DNA of 64,000 nucleotides from Streptosporangium sandarakinum (GTDB taxonomy: Bacteria; Actinomycetota; Actinomycetes; Streptosporangiales; Streptosporangiaceae): the NCBI RefSeq assembly GCF_013409935.1, contig NZ_JACCCO010000001.1, positions 2,728,001-2,792,000 of the forward strand. Reading direction: 5' to 3'. A program made the position numbers and the translations under genes. This document shows, in pieces, positions 44,472-52,510 of the stretch. Each line of letters begins with the position of its first letter. The first letter of the stretch is position 1. The notes beneath the pieces were generated by a model. It was not told the DNA's origin and did not search any database. It saw only the letters and a program-made list of their open reading frames with translations.

Positions 44472-44932
44472 GGTTGCCAGCTTCTCTGAGCCGCGGTCCG
44501 GTGTGACTCCCCCCGCAGGGGGATGCCGCTCCCTCGCTCCGGTGAGTGGCACAGGTGTGGCGCCTACAGTCGCAGCCGTGGTCGACTCTTTGCGCCATAG
44601 CGCCAGGATGACAGTCACTCGCGCTCCAGATCTGCGCCGCCAGCCTGTACAACGAGGCCGTTCTGGGAGCCACCTTGGGAGCCCCCCGGACGGACGATCA
44701 CGAACTGAGCCGAACGAACCTGAACGGCGGGGCGACGGCCGACCAGCCCGGCGAACGCGTCCGGACGGCTCTGAAGATCGTTTGGGGACCTACGGATCAG
44801 AAGGCATGACCGTGCCCGTCGCGTGCCCGGCGGGAAGGAGATCAAGGGGGACTCACGGGGAACCACGGGCACTCGATCCACTCCCCCGCAGGTCAGTGTC
44901 TCCCCAGCTCAGCGACCCGCCGCCATAGAGAC
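44472..44932. other. Right end of segment A: no gene, arm repeats and att flank
   Basis: No frame looks coding. Arm pair GTGCCCGTCGC/GTGCCCGGCGG is at 44812-44833. An A-to-C rich conserved block follows, with CCCAGCTCAG at 44903, also found at 46012 and 54285 at the same distance from att. Confidence 0.6.
44812..44833. repeat. Arm-type repeat pair, right end of segment A
   Basis: GTGCCCGTCGC then GTGCCCGGCGG, period 11. Its GTGCCCGT core equals the left arm of the same segment (40706), while segments B and C use GGGCCAT/GTGCCAT cores, so each pair matches its own element family. Confidence 0.65.
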
Positions 44933-44974
44933 TTCCCAAGCTGACAGCGCGGGTTCGATTCCCGTCACCCGCTC
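44933..44974. other. att copy 2 (tRNA-Gly 3' half)
   Basis: 42 bases identical to att copy 1, beginning TTCCCAAGCTGACAGCGCGG and ending CACCCGCTC. It then diverges, but a degraded copy of the tRNA terminator follows (44985-45020). Confidence 0.85.
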
Positions 44975-45219
44975 TCACTGTGAAGACCCAGGTAGGGACA
45001 CGATCCCCGTCCGGGCCTTGGCTCATACCGCCGACCCTAGGCAGAAGGTCTCTGTCGGTGCGCAAGTACGGTCACTGCGCGCCCGGCCGAGGTGGAACGC
45101 AAGCGTGCGGGCAGTCATTCTCGACACCAGTCGTTCGCCCGCGCACGGAAGGGGACTCGCGCCCCGGTGAACCCAGGGCCGAGTCACCCCGACGTTGAAA
45201 TGACGGCCTGTCTCGATGA

Positions 45220-45645
45220 TCAGCCGCAGTGAGTCCAGCTCGATTGCCAGCCCTCACCGACACCGGCGCTGTTCGAAGCATGGCCTCCCCACGAGACACA
45301 GGTGCCGGCAGCGTTGACCTTCACGGGACCGGCGTAGATCTTGTAGGAGCCGGTGTCACTAATCTTGCTGCCGCCCTTCCTTTGAATGGTGGCCCCCGTA
45401 AGGGTGTAACCGCCCTGGTACTTGCTGCTCTTCCACGTCACCACACAGTTGGTGCTGCCGTTGTAGAGCAGGTAAATCGTGGCGAGCCCGCTGATGGCGT
45501 GGCTGTCGATGACGTGGTAGCTGCCGCCGCCGCACGCCGCGGTCGGCGATGACGCGGCCATTGCCGGGCTGCTCATGACCACGGAACTGGCAAGTGCGAC
45601 TGCCGTGGCGACCGTGAACACCGCTGCCTGCTTGAATCTACGCAT
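45220..45645 (-). CDS. Secreted SapA-like (spore-associated protein A) family protein (segment B)
   Basis: A 141-residue protein from ATG 45643-45645 (GAGGAGAG upstream). Signal peptide FKQAAVFTVATAVALASSVV, cleavage near AMAA. The mature part has four cysteines (TAACGGG, STNCVVTW, AGTCVSWGG, WTHCG) and the pattern SYHVIDSHAISGLATIYLLY ... SYKIYAGPVKVNAAGTCVSW, which matches Streptomyces spore-associated protein A in order and spacing. Function is unknown. Lower GC at many third positions hints at transfer with the element. Confidence 0.7.
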   Translation of the reverse strand: MRRFKQAAVFTVATAVALASSVVMSSPAMAASSPTAACGGGSYHVIDSHAISGLATIYLLYNGSTNCVVTWKSSKYQGGYTLTGATIQRKGGSKISDTGSYKIYAGPVKVNAAGTCVSWGGHASNSAGVGEGWQSSWTHCG

Positions 45646-45787
45646 TGTCTGGCTCACTCTCCTCAAGATCATACTTTGACGCTGGGCAGCGTAACGGATC
45701 GTCACCATGCATCGTGATGAAGCTAGACATTTCGTAGAGCCTCACTCCGGGCTGCGGCTCATTCTGGGTGCGCCCATACTTAAGATC

Positions 45788-45940
45788 ATGGAACCGACCA
45801 CGCCTAGGCTGCTGCTGCGTGACTTCCGTGCCAGTGATCACGCAGCCGTGCACGCGTTCGCCGGCGACCCAGAGGTGACCCGCTACACCGACCGGCCCGG
45901 GATGCACGCGTCGCGCGAGAAACACCAGGTCGCAGACTGA
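45788..45940 (+). pseudogene. GNAT acetyltransferase, N-terminal fragment (segment B)
   Basis: A 50-codon frame starting MEPTTPRLLLRDFRASDHAA and continuing VHAFAGDPEVTRYTDRPG, the RimJ/RimL-type N-terminus. It ends just before the arm repeats at 45946; the acetyl-CoA-binding part is absent. The break is consistent with truncation at the end of segment B. Confidence 0.75.
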
Positions 45941-45945
45941 TCACC

Positions 45946-45967
45946 GGGCCATTAGCGGGCCATTAAG
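45946..45967. repeat. Arm-type repeat pair, right end of segment B
   Basis: GGGCCATTAGC then GGGCCATTAAG, period 11, 84 bases before att copy 3. Followed by GGTCAACCACGGTCACTCAG, nearly repeated at 54250 near att copy 4. Confidence 0.65.
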
Positions 45968-46050
45968 AGGGGTGACGAGGGGTCAACCACGGTCACTCAG
46001 GACCAGCCTTCCGCCCAGCTCAGTGCCCCAGCGGGCCGTGATCGATGCAG

Positions 46051-46095
46051 TTCCCAAGCTGACAGCGCGGGTTCGATTCCCGTCACCCGCTCCAC
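46051..46095. other. att copy 3 (tRNA-Gly 3' half)
   Basis: 45 bases identical to att copy 1 (TTCCCAAGCTGACAGCGCGG ... CTCCAC). The next base differs, then TGAAAGGCCCAGGTCAGGG and most of the terminator (46101-46146) also match. Confidence 0.88.
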
Positions 46096-46167
46096 TTGAA
46101 AGGCCCAGGTCAGGGGCTGGACCCCGACCCGGGCCTTGATTGTTTTCAGAACATTCTCGATCTTCAC

Positions 46168-46189
46168 GGGCCATCAGCGGGCCGTCAGG
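46168..46189. repeat. Arm-type repeat pair, left end of segment C
   Basis: GGGCCATCAGC then GGGCCGTCAGG, period 11, 73 bases after att copy 3; the left arm of segment A has the same offset (71 bases) from att copy 1. Confidence 0.65.
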
Positions 46190-46244
46190 TTCCGGATCAC
46201 CCCGCCGCCGCCCCGGTGCCCTCGTCCTCATCGCGCGCTTCGAG

Positions 46245-46458
46245 TCACCGGTCGATCGCGTCCATGATCACTCTGCCCGCACCGCGTACGGCACGCTGAC
46301 AGATCATCATCGTCCGCACGTTGTCGTGACCCATACGGGCCATCAGATCCTTGAGCCCGGCACCTGACCCGGCGACGAGCATGTCACCCGTGTGACGCAG
46401 ATCATGGAAGCGTAGACCGGGCAACCCCACCTTCCGGACCACATCCCGGGGCGGCGTC
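46245..46458 (-). pseudogene. Tyrosine integrase C-terminal remnant with Tyr-to-Cys change (segment C)
   Basis: About 71 codons ending in TGA at 46245-46247: LRFHDLRHTGDMLVAGSGAG, LKDLMARMGHDNVRTMMICQ, RAVRGAGRVIMDAIDR. The HxLRH box and the second His (GHD) are kept, but the nucleophile position, normally Tyr in MMIYQ-type motifs of this family, is Cys (codon TGT for TAT). Upstream homology ends near DVVRKVGLPG. Both the truncation and the substitution make it inactive. Confidence 0.82.
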
Positions 46459-46512
46459 CATGACCGCGACCTGCCACACCGGCTCTCCGACACCAGAGCA
46501 AGAATCCAGATC

Positions 46513-46814
46513 ATGAGATCGGAGGTTGCGAAGCTACGGCGTTGGAGCGGTGTCACCCTGACCCTGTTGACCCTGCTCTGGCTGCTGGTCCCTCCGATCC
46601 TGCTCGTGAAAGGCATCGCGGCAGGCTGGGATCCCCCGTCGACCGAGACCACATCTCGCGGCTTATGGCTGCGGCCGGGATCGTGGTGGTCGGGGTTCCT
46701 TCGATGGCGGCAGTCGTTGCAGCACGGAGTGGCCGGAAGACCGCCGTATGGCTGTTCGGCACCGGGACGATCTTGTCCTTGCTGATCGTCCTCGCCTTCA
46801 TCGTGAGCGACTAG
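46513..46814 (+). pseudogene. Frameshifted small membrane protein (segment C)
   Basis: Frame 1 from 46513 reads VAKLRRWSGVTLTLLTLLWL then LVPPILLVKGIAAGWDPPST. After about 46655, good coding text continues in another frame: AAAGIVVVGVPSMAAVVAAR, GRKTAVWLFGTGTILSLLIV, ending in a stop at 46814. Joined, these give a protein of about 100 residues with three to four membrane helices. A single frameshift near 46650-46665 explains the pattern. Confidence 0.6.
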
Positions 46815-46960
46815 AACGGCCCGGTCCTGCCTCTCGGCGCGCCGGCACCCGTCTTGCCGCGCCGAGTGCAACGGCAACGCAGAGGACAGATGCAGAGACG
46901 GCTCGCGGTTACGAACGACGATCGTAAGCGGCGGTGATCTGCTTCCTCTAACCTGCCGCC

Positions 46961-47593
46961 GTGCCCACCGATATTTACGGCTTCATTGAGGCTCGTCACC
47001 CGTCCGCTGCTGAAGAGTGGTACGAGGGAGAGCCGTGGCCGGTGGCCATGCCCCTCTATCCGCTGTACGACGGTGATGACCACGTGGCGTTCGGTTGCCT
47101 CTTCGGCGTCCGTAACTGGCTCGGCTGGACCCCGGTCGCGGCCGGCCGCGGTTTACCGGCTGACGTGTCAGAGCATGTCCGTACCGATTACGAGGGTTCC
47201 GTAAGGGTTGATGCCGCCACGCATGGCTGCACGTGGGTCGCCTGGTCGGAGCTGCGTGATCTTGACATGTCCGCCCGCCCGGCCGCGCGCGGAATACTTC
47301 AGGTCCGCTCAGGGCCGGGCTCCTCGACCTACCGCATCCACAGGTATCGAATCGATGACCGGTGGCCCAGCGAGATGGTCGAGCAGTATGGCATGTCCCC
47401 TCTGGGAGGCTCGCCTGTCGAGGCGCCGGCAGGCCGCTGGGAAGCTGCCGGAGCGACACTTGAATACGGCCCGGTGACACGGCTGCACGCGCTGGGGCCG
47501 GGCACCGGGTGGGAACACGTCTTCGAGGTGATGCGAGCTCTGGCGGGGCGGTTCGGAGACGATGGCGTGCGACTGGTGGTCTGGTTCGATTAG
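46961..47593 (+). CDS. Hypothetical protein of about 210 residues (segment C)
   Basis: From GTG 46961. MPTDIYGFIEARHPSAAEEW, VAFGCLFGVRNWLGWTPVAA and a C-terminal AGRFGDDGVRLVVWFD. The MxTDIYGxxE opening with an FGVR box recurs in uncharacterised actinobacterial proteins. No catalytic motif, signal or membrane segment. It is convergent with the DUF4279 gene, seven bases apart. Small solitary proteins of this kind can be immunity proteins, but nothing here shows that. Confidence 0.6.
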   Translation: MPTDIYGFIEARHPSAAEEWYEGEPWPVAMPLYPLYDGDDHVAFGCLFGVRNWLGWTPVAAGRGLPADVSEHVRTDYEGSVRVDAATHGCTWVAWSELRDLDMSARPAARGILQVRSGPGSSTYRIHRYRIDDRWPSEMVEQYGMSPLGGSPVEAPAGRWEAAGATLEYGPVTRLHALGPGTGWEHVFEVMRALAGRFGDDGVRLVVWFD

Positions 47594-47600
47594 AGGCCGA

Positions 47601-48545
47601 TCATTCGATCGGATAGGCGTCTTCCAGCTCGTACCGGTCCGCAGGGAGCAGTGCCTCCACCACGGCCGGCGCCGTACCCGAAGCGTCCCGAGCCGCGCCG
47701 TAGACGGCCGGCAGCGGTGTGTTCTTCGGCATGTCGGGCCGCTTGGTCTCGTCGGCCGTGGGCATGCGCGCGGTGATCTGTTCCACGATGTGATCGAACC
47801 GCACGCCCTTGCGAGACCGGAGATGTTCCCGGAGACCCTGCGGAAGCGGTTCGGCGCTGGTCAGGTCGGTGCCCTGAGAGAGTTCCACCGGCACCCACGG
47901 CGAGACCGTCTCGGTCGGCTCCCCGTCCGGGCGTGCGGCGTGGGCGCCGGTCCCGGTCGGCGGCGCCCCGGGCCGTAGCCGCACCATGCACCCGCCGTAC
48001 CCGACGAGACTCGCCGGCACCAGCGACGCGCCGCCGGTGAAACCACTCGGCCAAGCTATGGGCGGGCACATAGCCAGAGCGGCACTGATCGATGACCAGA
48101 GGGTGTCCCCGTACTCATCGACGTCGAGTTCCGCCCGAGTGGTCTGCAAGAAGTCGAGGACACGGCGGTCAAGGTGCCAGCCCAGTGGCCGGGGTCGAGT
48201 TGTTCGCTCTTCCTCGGAGTTCTTGTCATCGTCACCGAAGAAGCGAACCACTTGTAGGACGGCAGTGTGTCCGGGCTCATGCCGATCCAGTTCGTCGGCG
48301 AGTGCTCCGATCGCTGGGGCGTATGGCTCCAATCGGTCGACCAAAGCTGCGATCATGTCGTCAACGGGCAGGCTCGATCCGGGAACGTTGATCTGCCAGA
48401 TGTGCACCGCTGGACGAGGGGGCTCAAGCCTCTTACCGGCTCGAATCGTGACCTCATCCGCCTCAAGTCCCAGTCGCGTGGCCATCTCCTCTGCAGACAT
48501 GCGTTCGCTCTTGAGAGCGAAGTACACGTACTGATCCACTTCCAT
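47601..48545 (-). CDS. DUF4279 domain protein with an unusual C-terminal extension (segment C)
   Basis: A 314-residue protein. Residues 1-145 are DUF4279-like (DQYVYFALKSERMSAEEMAT, VHIWQINVPGSSLPVDDMIA, RRVLDFLQTTRAELDVDEYG), about the whole usual length of that family. The remaining 170 residues (SAALAMCPPIAWPSGFTGGA, RLRPGAPPTGTGAHAARPDG, GLREHLRSRKGVRFDHIVEQ) are unrelated. A stretch of their DNA (47923-47970) is repeated at 43730-43775 in segment A. This looks like a fusion made by element rearrangement; function unknown. Confidence 0.6.
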   Translation of the reverse strand: MEVDQYVYFALKSERMSAEEMATRLGLEADEVTIRAGKRLEPPRPAVHIWQINVPGSSLPVDDMIAALVDRLEPYAPAIGALADELDRHEPGHTAVLQVVRFFGDDDKNSEEERTTRPRPLGWHLDRRVLDFLQTTRAELDVDEYGDTLWSSISAALAMCPPIAWPSGFTGGASLVPASLVGYGGCMVRLRPGAPPTGTGAHAARPDGEPTETVSPWVPVELSQGTDLTSAEPLPQGLREHLRSRKGVRFDHIVEQITARMPTADETKRPDMPKNTPLPAVYGAARDASGTAPAVVEALLPADRYELEDAYPIE

Positions 48546-48635
48546 GGGGCGACTCTAAACAGCCGAGAACCTCCGACTCACCCAAACGACCTGGAAAGAT
48601 CAAGCGCCTGACTGCCGTGCCTTCGTGGTGGTGCC

Positions 48636-48742
48636 GCACCCATACCGCCCTGACGATCGCCTGGCGATGGCTGATCTCCGTAAGAGGCTGGGAGCGAACG
48701 ACGGTCCGGGGTTTCGTCCCTCAACCCCGGCCCACCGAGCAT
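48636..48742. repeat. Dispersed repeat with conserved hairpin, copy 2
   Basis: Hairpin CCGGGGTT - TCGTCCCTC - AACCCCGG (48706-48713 with 48723-48730). Relative to copy 1, stem positions 3 and 7 changed together with their partners (A-T to G-C, C-G to T-A). It abuts the integrase fragment at 48743, whose reading frame it interrupts. Confidence 0.7.
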
Positions 48743-48979
48743 CAGTGCGCGGAAGCGGCCGTCATGGGTGCGGTCGGCCCGGCCGTCCATCCCCACCTTC
48801 CACAGCGCCCGCTCGGCATCCACCCGGCCGGTGAAGACCTCCGGGTGGGTGCGAATCTCGCCGTGCCGCCGGAAGCGCAGCCGGTAGGCGTTCTCCTTGA
48901 GCTTGCGGACGTTGCCGACCGGTCGGCGGCCCACCAGGTCGGCCGGCTCGAAGACCTGGGCCACGGTCAGCACCGGCCG
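48743..48979 (-). pseudogene. Tyrosine integrase, N-terminal/middle fragment (segment C)
   Basis: About 79 codons: ERPVLTVAQVFEPADLVGRR, GNVRKLKENAYRLRFRRHGE, IRTHPEVFTGRVDAERALWK and the beginning of HDGRFRAL, where active integrases continue into the catalytic LRWGE box. The sequence instead runs into the dispersed hairpin repeat. It is a different piece from the C-terminal remnants at 40713 and 46245 and may come from a further element. Confidence 0.72.
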
Positions 48980-49368
48980 TTCCCGTCGGTCCAGGTGAAA
49001 CTGATCTGAAGGGGCAGGATCAGGACTGCTGATGCGGTTTGGGTTTACCGCCCATCCGGGATTCAAATTCCCGAGCCTCCGCATTTCAGAGACCCCCTCC
49101 CGAACCTTGGGAGAGAGCCTTTGATTCTGAACCCTGTCAGGGTTGCGATTCTCACGCCCCGTCCCTGCCGAGGGTGTCTTCCCCATCTCGCTCAGCCTCG
49201 TCGCGCTTGGCCTGGACGTCGGCCCGGAACCCGGTCAGCCACCGGTCTTCGGGATTCGGGAGGGCCGGGAACGTGCTCGAAGGGACTGCTGGTGCTCCCT
49301 CGTTCGGGGGAGGCGCTTCCCCTGCTGTGGGGAATGACGTTTGACGTGCGGCTTCTACTCTCGTGATC
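48980..49368. other. Stretch without a supported gene (segment C)
   Basis: The minus-strand frame 49152-49370 contains ALPNPEDRWLTGFRADVQAK followed by a charged RDEAERDGED tail that looks protein-like, but it has no recognisable family and no stop-bounded gene structure. The stretch 49020-49160 is richer in A/T. I call it element debris. Confidence 0.4.
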
Positions 49369-49821
49369 ATGGTTACCTCTGATCGCCGGCGACGCTGGCC
49401 GGCGTACGCGGTGGCGGTGCTGTTCCTCGGTTACGCCGCGGGGAAGGCCGCTTTTGCTCTGCAGGCCCGGCTCGGGTTCCCGGGCGGCCCTCCCGTATCG
49501 GCTGCCGAAACCGGAAGCTATTTCATGGAGGCGGCCACCGCACAGTGGCTCGCAACCGCTTCCGGCGTGTTGGGTGCGTGCGTCGCCCTCGCCACGGTCA
49601 CGGCGCTGGGGCGTCGGGTGCCGAGAACGTTGATGCTGCTCGTGCTGGCCGGGATGCTGCTGGCCGTTGGCGGCGGCGCGGGGATCATGATCGTGGACGG
49701 GTTCGTCGGCATCGGTGTGGGCTGGCAGTGGTACCACGGAGTCCTTGGAATCCTCGTGATCGGGCTGTTCCTGGAGATGACCCGGTCCTACGCGGCGGCG
49801 ACGAGACGTGTCGCGGGCTGA
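49369..49821 (+). CDS. Four-helix membrane protein, paralogue 1 (segment C)
   Basis: A 150-residue protein: RRRRWPAYAVAVLFLGYAAG, TASGVLGACVALATVTALGR, TLMLLVLAGMLLAVGGGAGI, WYHGVLGILVIGLFLEM. The second gene overlaps it by 14 bases and has the same order of elements (GYAAGKAAFAL here, YGSMKLAQAL there; LGRRVPRTLMLL here, GARVPRRLLLA there), so the two are tandem paralogues, perhaps forming a heteromer. Similar pairs sit near two-component systems in actinobacteria. Confidence 0.65.
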   Translation: MVTSDRRRRWPAYAVAVLFLGYAAGKAAFALQARLGFPGGPPVSAAETGSYFMEAATAQWLATASGVLGACVALATVTALGRRVPRTLMLLVLAGMLLAVGGGAGIMIVDGFVGIGVGWQWYHGVLGILVIGLFLEMTRSYAAATRRVAG

Positions 49822-50350
49822 TCGCGCACGGGTGGGCGCGTACGGGGCCGTGGTGTGCGCCGCGGCGTACGGATCGATGAAGCTCGCTCAGGCGCTGGGG
49901 GCCAATGCACTGGCCGACAAGGACCCGCTGCCCCCGCACCTGCGCGAACAGTTGCTTGCCCGTGATCCCTTGTTCGTGGCAAGCCACTGGTTGCTGGCCG
50001 GTGCCGCAATGGTCGGTGTCATCGTCGCGCTGGCCACCGTGAGGCCCTGGGGTGCGAGAGTGCCGCGCCGGTTGCTGCTCGCGATCACCGGGACGCTCGG
50101 AGTCTTCATGATCGCCCGGTCGATCGGCGTGCTCGGGTTCGGCTTCGTCGGCGACGTGCTGCTGTTGACCGGGGTTCGCCCGCCCCCGGTCGAGCATGCC
50201 TCGCTGGCTCGCGACCTGGCGCGTTGGGATCTGCTGCTGTGGTCGCCGTTCTTTCTTCTCTGGGGGGTGTGCTGGGCAACGGCCGGATGGCGGCTGGGCA
50301 GAGCGAGCAGGGTCGCGCCCGTGAGGCGGTGTGAAAGCTCGACGAGGTAG
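49808..50350 (+). CDS. Four- or five-helix membrane protein, paralogue 2 (segment C)
   Basis: A 180-residue protein from GTG 49808. Helices: VGAYGAVVCAAAYGSMKLAQ, HWLLAGAAMVGVIVALATV, RRLLLAITGTLGVFMIARSI, LLLWSPFFLLWGVCWATAGW. It starts before the first paralogue ends, so translation is coupled. Function unknown. Confidence 0.65.
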   Translation: MSRADRARVGAYGAVVCAAAYGSMKLAQALGANALADKDPLPPHLREQLLARDPLFVASHWLLAGAAMVGVIVALATVRPWGARVPRRLLLAITGTLGVFMIARSIGVLGFGFVGDVLLLTGVRPPPVEHASLARDLARWDLLLWSPFFLLWGVCWATAGWRLGRASRVAPVRRCESSTR

Positions 50351-50635
50351 GTGCCGTGGGCAAGACATCATCCCGCGCACCGCTCGCCGTGGGATCGAAT
50401 CCCGCCGGCGCCTGGGACGGCACCGCCGGGTCGTCGAGCGGACGGCCTCCTGACCGGCGGGATGCCCTCATTCACCACCGTCTGGTCACCGAATGAGACG
50501 ACGCACGAGGAGACGAGCACTCCCTGCTGGCATGTGTCCGTTCCTCTGGAACATCGGGACGGTCATCACCACGCTGGTCTACGCCCACTGGACTCGCCCG
50601 CCGTACGGTGTCCACGGTTGAGGATGATTGAAGGC
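50351..50635. other. Stretch between membrane proteins and sensor kinase, no gene seen
   Basis: A short plus-strand frame stays open but has no domain. It may hold the promoter of the two-component system, for example near 50590-50625. Confidence 0.4.
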
Positions 50636-51832
50636 ATGTTGTCACCCCTTGTCTGCCGCGCCACCTATCTGCGGTGGGCCTGTCTCGTCCTCGGCGGAGC
50701 GCTGCTGATGCCGTACGTGATGGTGGGCTCCATGATCGGTGGCCTGACCGGGTTGTCGGCCGCGTCAGGCGACTTGCTCCAGCCGCTGGTTTTCCTGGCG
50801 GTGCTGCCGCTGGTGGCACTGACCGGGCTGGTACTGCCGGTCCGGGCGCTGGAGGTGGCGGCGGCGCGTAGCCTGCTGGGCGCCGAGATCGACCCACTGC
50901 CCGCCGAGTGGGCGTCCGGGAGGCGAAGCTGGGGTGAGCGGCGGCGCACCGCCACCTGGTTCACCCTGCACCTGGGGGTCGGCGGGGTGATGGCGGGACT
51001 GACGCTGGCGACGGTTCCGTTCGTGGTCGTGGCGATTCTGCTGCCGGTCACCGGTGCCCCGTTCGACCTGTGGATCGTGTCCACCTTGCGGGCGGTCTGG
51101 TGGGGCGGCCCGCTGCTGGGCGTCGTCCTCCTGGTCGCGCTCGTCTACCTGATCGCCGGGATGGGCGCGCTGCTGGCCCGGTCGGCGCCGAAGCTGCTAG
51201 GTCCCTCACCCGCCCAGCGGCTGGCGCTGCTGGAGGAGCGGGTCCGCCGCCAGGCGGTCCGCAACGGCCTGGCCCGTGAACTGCACGACTCGATCGGGCA
51301 CGCGCTGAGTGTGGTGACCGTGCAGGCCGGGGCGGCCGCCCGGGTCCTGGACCGCGACCCCGTGGCGGTCCGGGCCGCGCTGGGGGCGATCGAGGAATCG
51401 GCGCGCGCGGCGTTGGAGGAGCTGGACCAGGTGCTGGGGGTGTTGCGCGAGCAGGAAGACGAGCCGTCCACGGCCCCAGCGCGGACGCTCGCCGACCTGA
51501 GCGGCCTGGTACACGGGACCGGCGCCGCCGCTGAGGTCACCGGCGACCTGGCCGCTGTGCCAACCGAGGTCTCCCGGGAGGTCTACCGGATCGCCCAGGA
51601 GTCGCTCACCAACGCCCTGCGCCACGGGACCGGTCCGGTACGGCTGGCGCTGGCCGTGCACGACGACCATCTGGAGCTCGACGTGCGCAACCCGGCGGGA
51701 CGGGCGCCTGGCAGGAGTGGACGCGGCATCGGTGGCATGCGCGAGCGGGTCACGCTGCTGGGCGGCGACTTCGCTGCCGGTCCCGCGGATGGAGAGTGGC
51801 ACGTGTCGCTACGGCTGCCACTCCGTCCCTGA
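50636..51832 (+). CDS. Sensor histidine kinase, NarL/DesK-type (segment C)
   Basis: A 398-residue protein. Four to five membrane helices in the first 185 residues. HisKA_3 box RELHDSIGHALSVVTVQAGA with phospho-His at 217. HATPase N box IAQESLTNALRHG and G box GRSGRGIGGMRERVTLLGG. An ATG at 50624 is an alternative start. It phosphorylates the response regulator encoded 24 bases downstream. The signal is unknown; little lies outside the membrane, so it may sense the membrane itself or the neighbouring membrane proteins. Confidence 0.9.
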   Translation: MLSPLVCRATYLRWACLVLGGALLMPYVMVGSMIGGLTGLSAASGDLLQPLVFLAVLPLVALTGLVLPVRALEVAAARSLLGAEIDPLPAEWASGRRSWGERRRTATWFTLHLGVGGVMAGLTLATVPFVVVAILLPVTGAPFDLWIVSTLRAVWWGGPLLGVVLLVALVYLIAGMGALLARSAPKLLGPSPAQRLALLEERVRRQAVRNGLARELHDSIGHALSVVTVQAGAAARVLDRDPVAVRAALGAIEESARAALEELDQVLGVLREQEDEPSTAPARTLADLSGLVHGTGAAAEVTGDLAAVPTEVSREVYRIAQESLTNALRHGTGPVRLALAVHDDHLELDVRNPAGRAPGRSGRGIGGMRERVTLLGGDFAAGPADGEWHVSLRLPLRP

Positions 51833-51856
51833 ACGGTGGTGGATAGTGTCGGGCGC

Positions 51857-52510
51857 ATGCCGATTCGTGTGGTCATCGCCGATGACGAGGATCTGATCCG
51901 GACCGGTCTGCGGATCATCGTCGACGCCGAACCCGACCTGGAGGTGGTGGGCGAGGCGGCCGATGGAGCGGCGGTGGTGCCGGTGGTTCGGACGGCGCGG
52001 CCCGACGTGGTGCTGATGGACGTGCGGATGCCCGCGGTGGACGGCATTCAGGCCACCCGGCTGCTGCTGGCGCTGTCTCAACCGCCCAAGGTCATCGTGG
52101 TGACCACCTTCAACAACGACGACTACATATATGACGCGTTGCGCGCGGGGGCCAGCGGCTTCCTGCTCAAGCGCAGCCGGCCCGACGACCTGGTCCACGC
52201 CATCCGAATCGTCGCCGCCGGGGAATCGCTGCTGTTCCCGGCCGCGATCCGCGCGCTCGCCGCGAACCGTCAGAGCCGGTACGCCGCCACCCGTGCCGTC
52301 CCCGGGCTCGGGAAGCTGACCGCGCGGGAGGCCGACGTGCTGCGGTTGATGGCCTGCGGCCGATCCAACATCGAGATCGCCGCCGAGCTGGTCATCGGGG
52401 CTGAGACGGTGAAGACCCACGTCGGCAACGTCCTGGCCAAGCTGGGGGCGCGCGATCGCACCCAGGCCGTCATCACGGCCTACGAGTCCGGTTTCGTCTC
52501 CCCCGGCTGA
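51857..52510 (+). CDS. Response regulator, NarL/LuxR family (segment C)
   Basis: A 217-residue protein. The receiver acidic pocket is VVIADDEDLIRTGL, the phospho-acceptor Asp55 lies in VVLMDVRMPAVDG, Thr in IVVTTFNNDDYIYDAL and Lys in SGFLLKRSRPDDL. C-terminal LuxR HTH: LTAREADVLRLMACGRSNIE, AETVKTHVGNVLAKLGARDR. Partner of the upstream kinase. Likely targets include the two paralogous membrane-protein genes just upstream, by proximity only. Confidence 0.92.
   Translation: MPIRVVIADDEDLIRTGLRIIVDAEPDLEVVGEAADGAAVVPVVRTARPDVVLMDVRMPAVDGIQATRLLLALSQPPKVIVVTTFNNDDYIYDALRAGASGFLLKRSRPDDLVHAIRIVAAGESLLFPAAIRALAANRQSRYAATRAVPGLGKLTAREADVLRLMACGRSNIEIAAELVIGAETVKTHVGNVLAKLGARDRTQAVITAYESGFVSPG

Noticed and set aside
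44933..46095. Extra tRNA-Gly genes at the att copies
   Set aside because: Only the 3' half is present; acceptor 5' strand and D-arm are missing.
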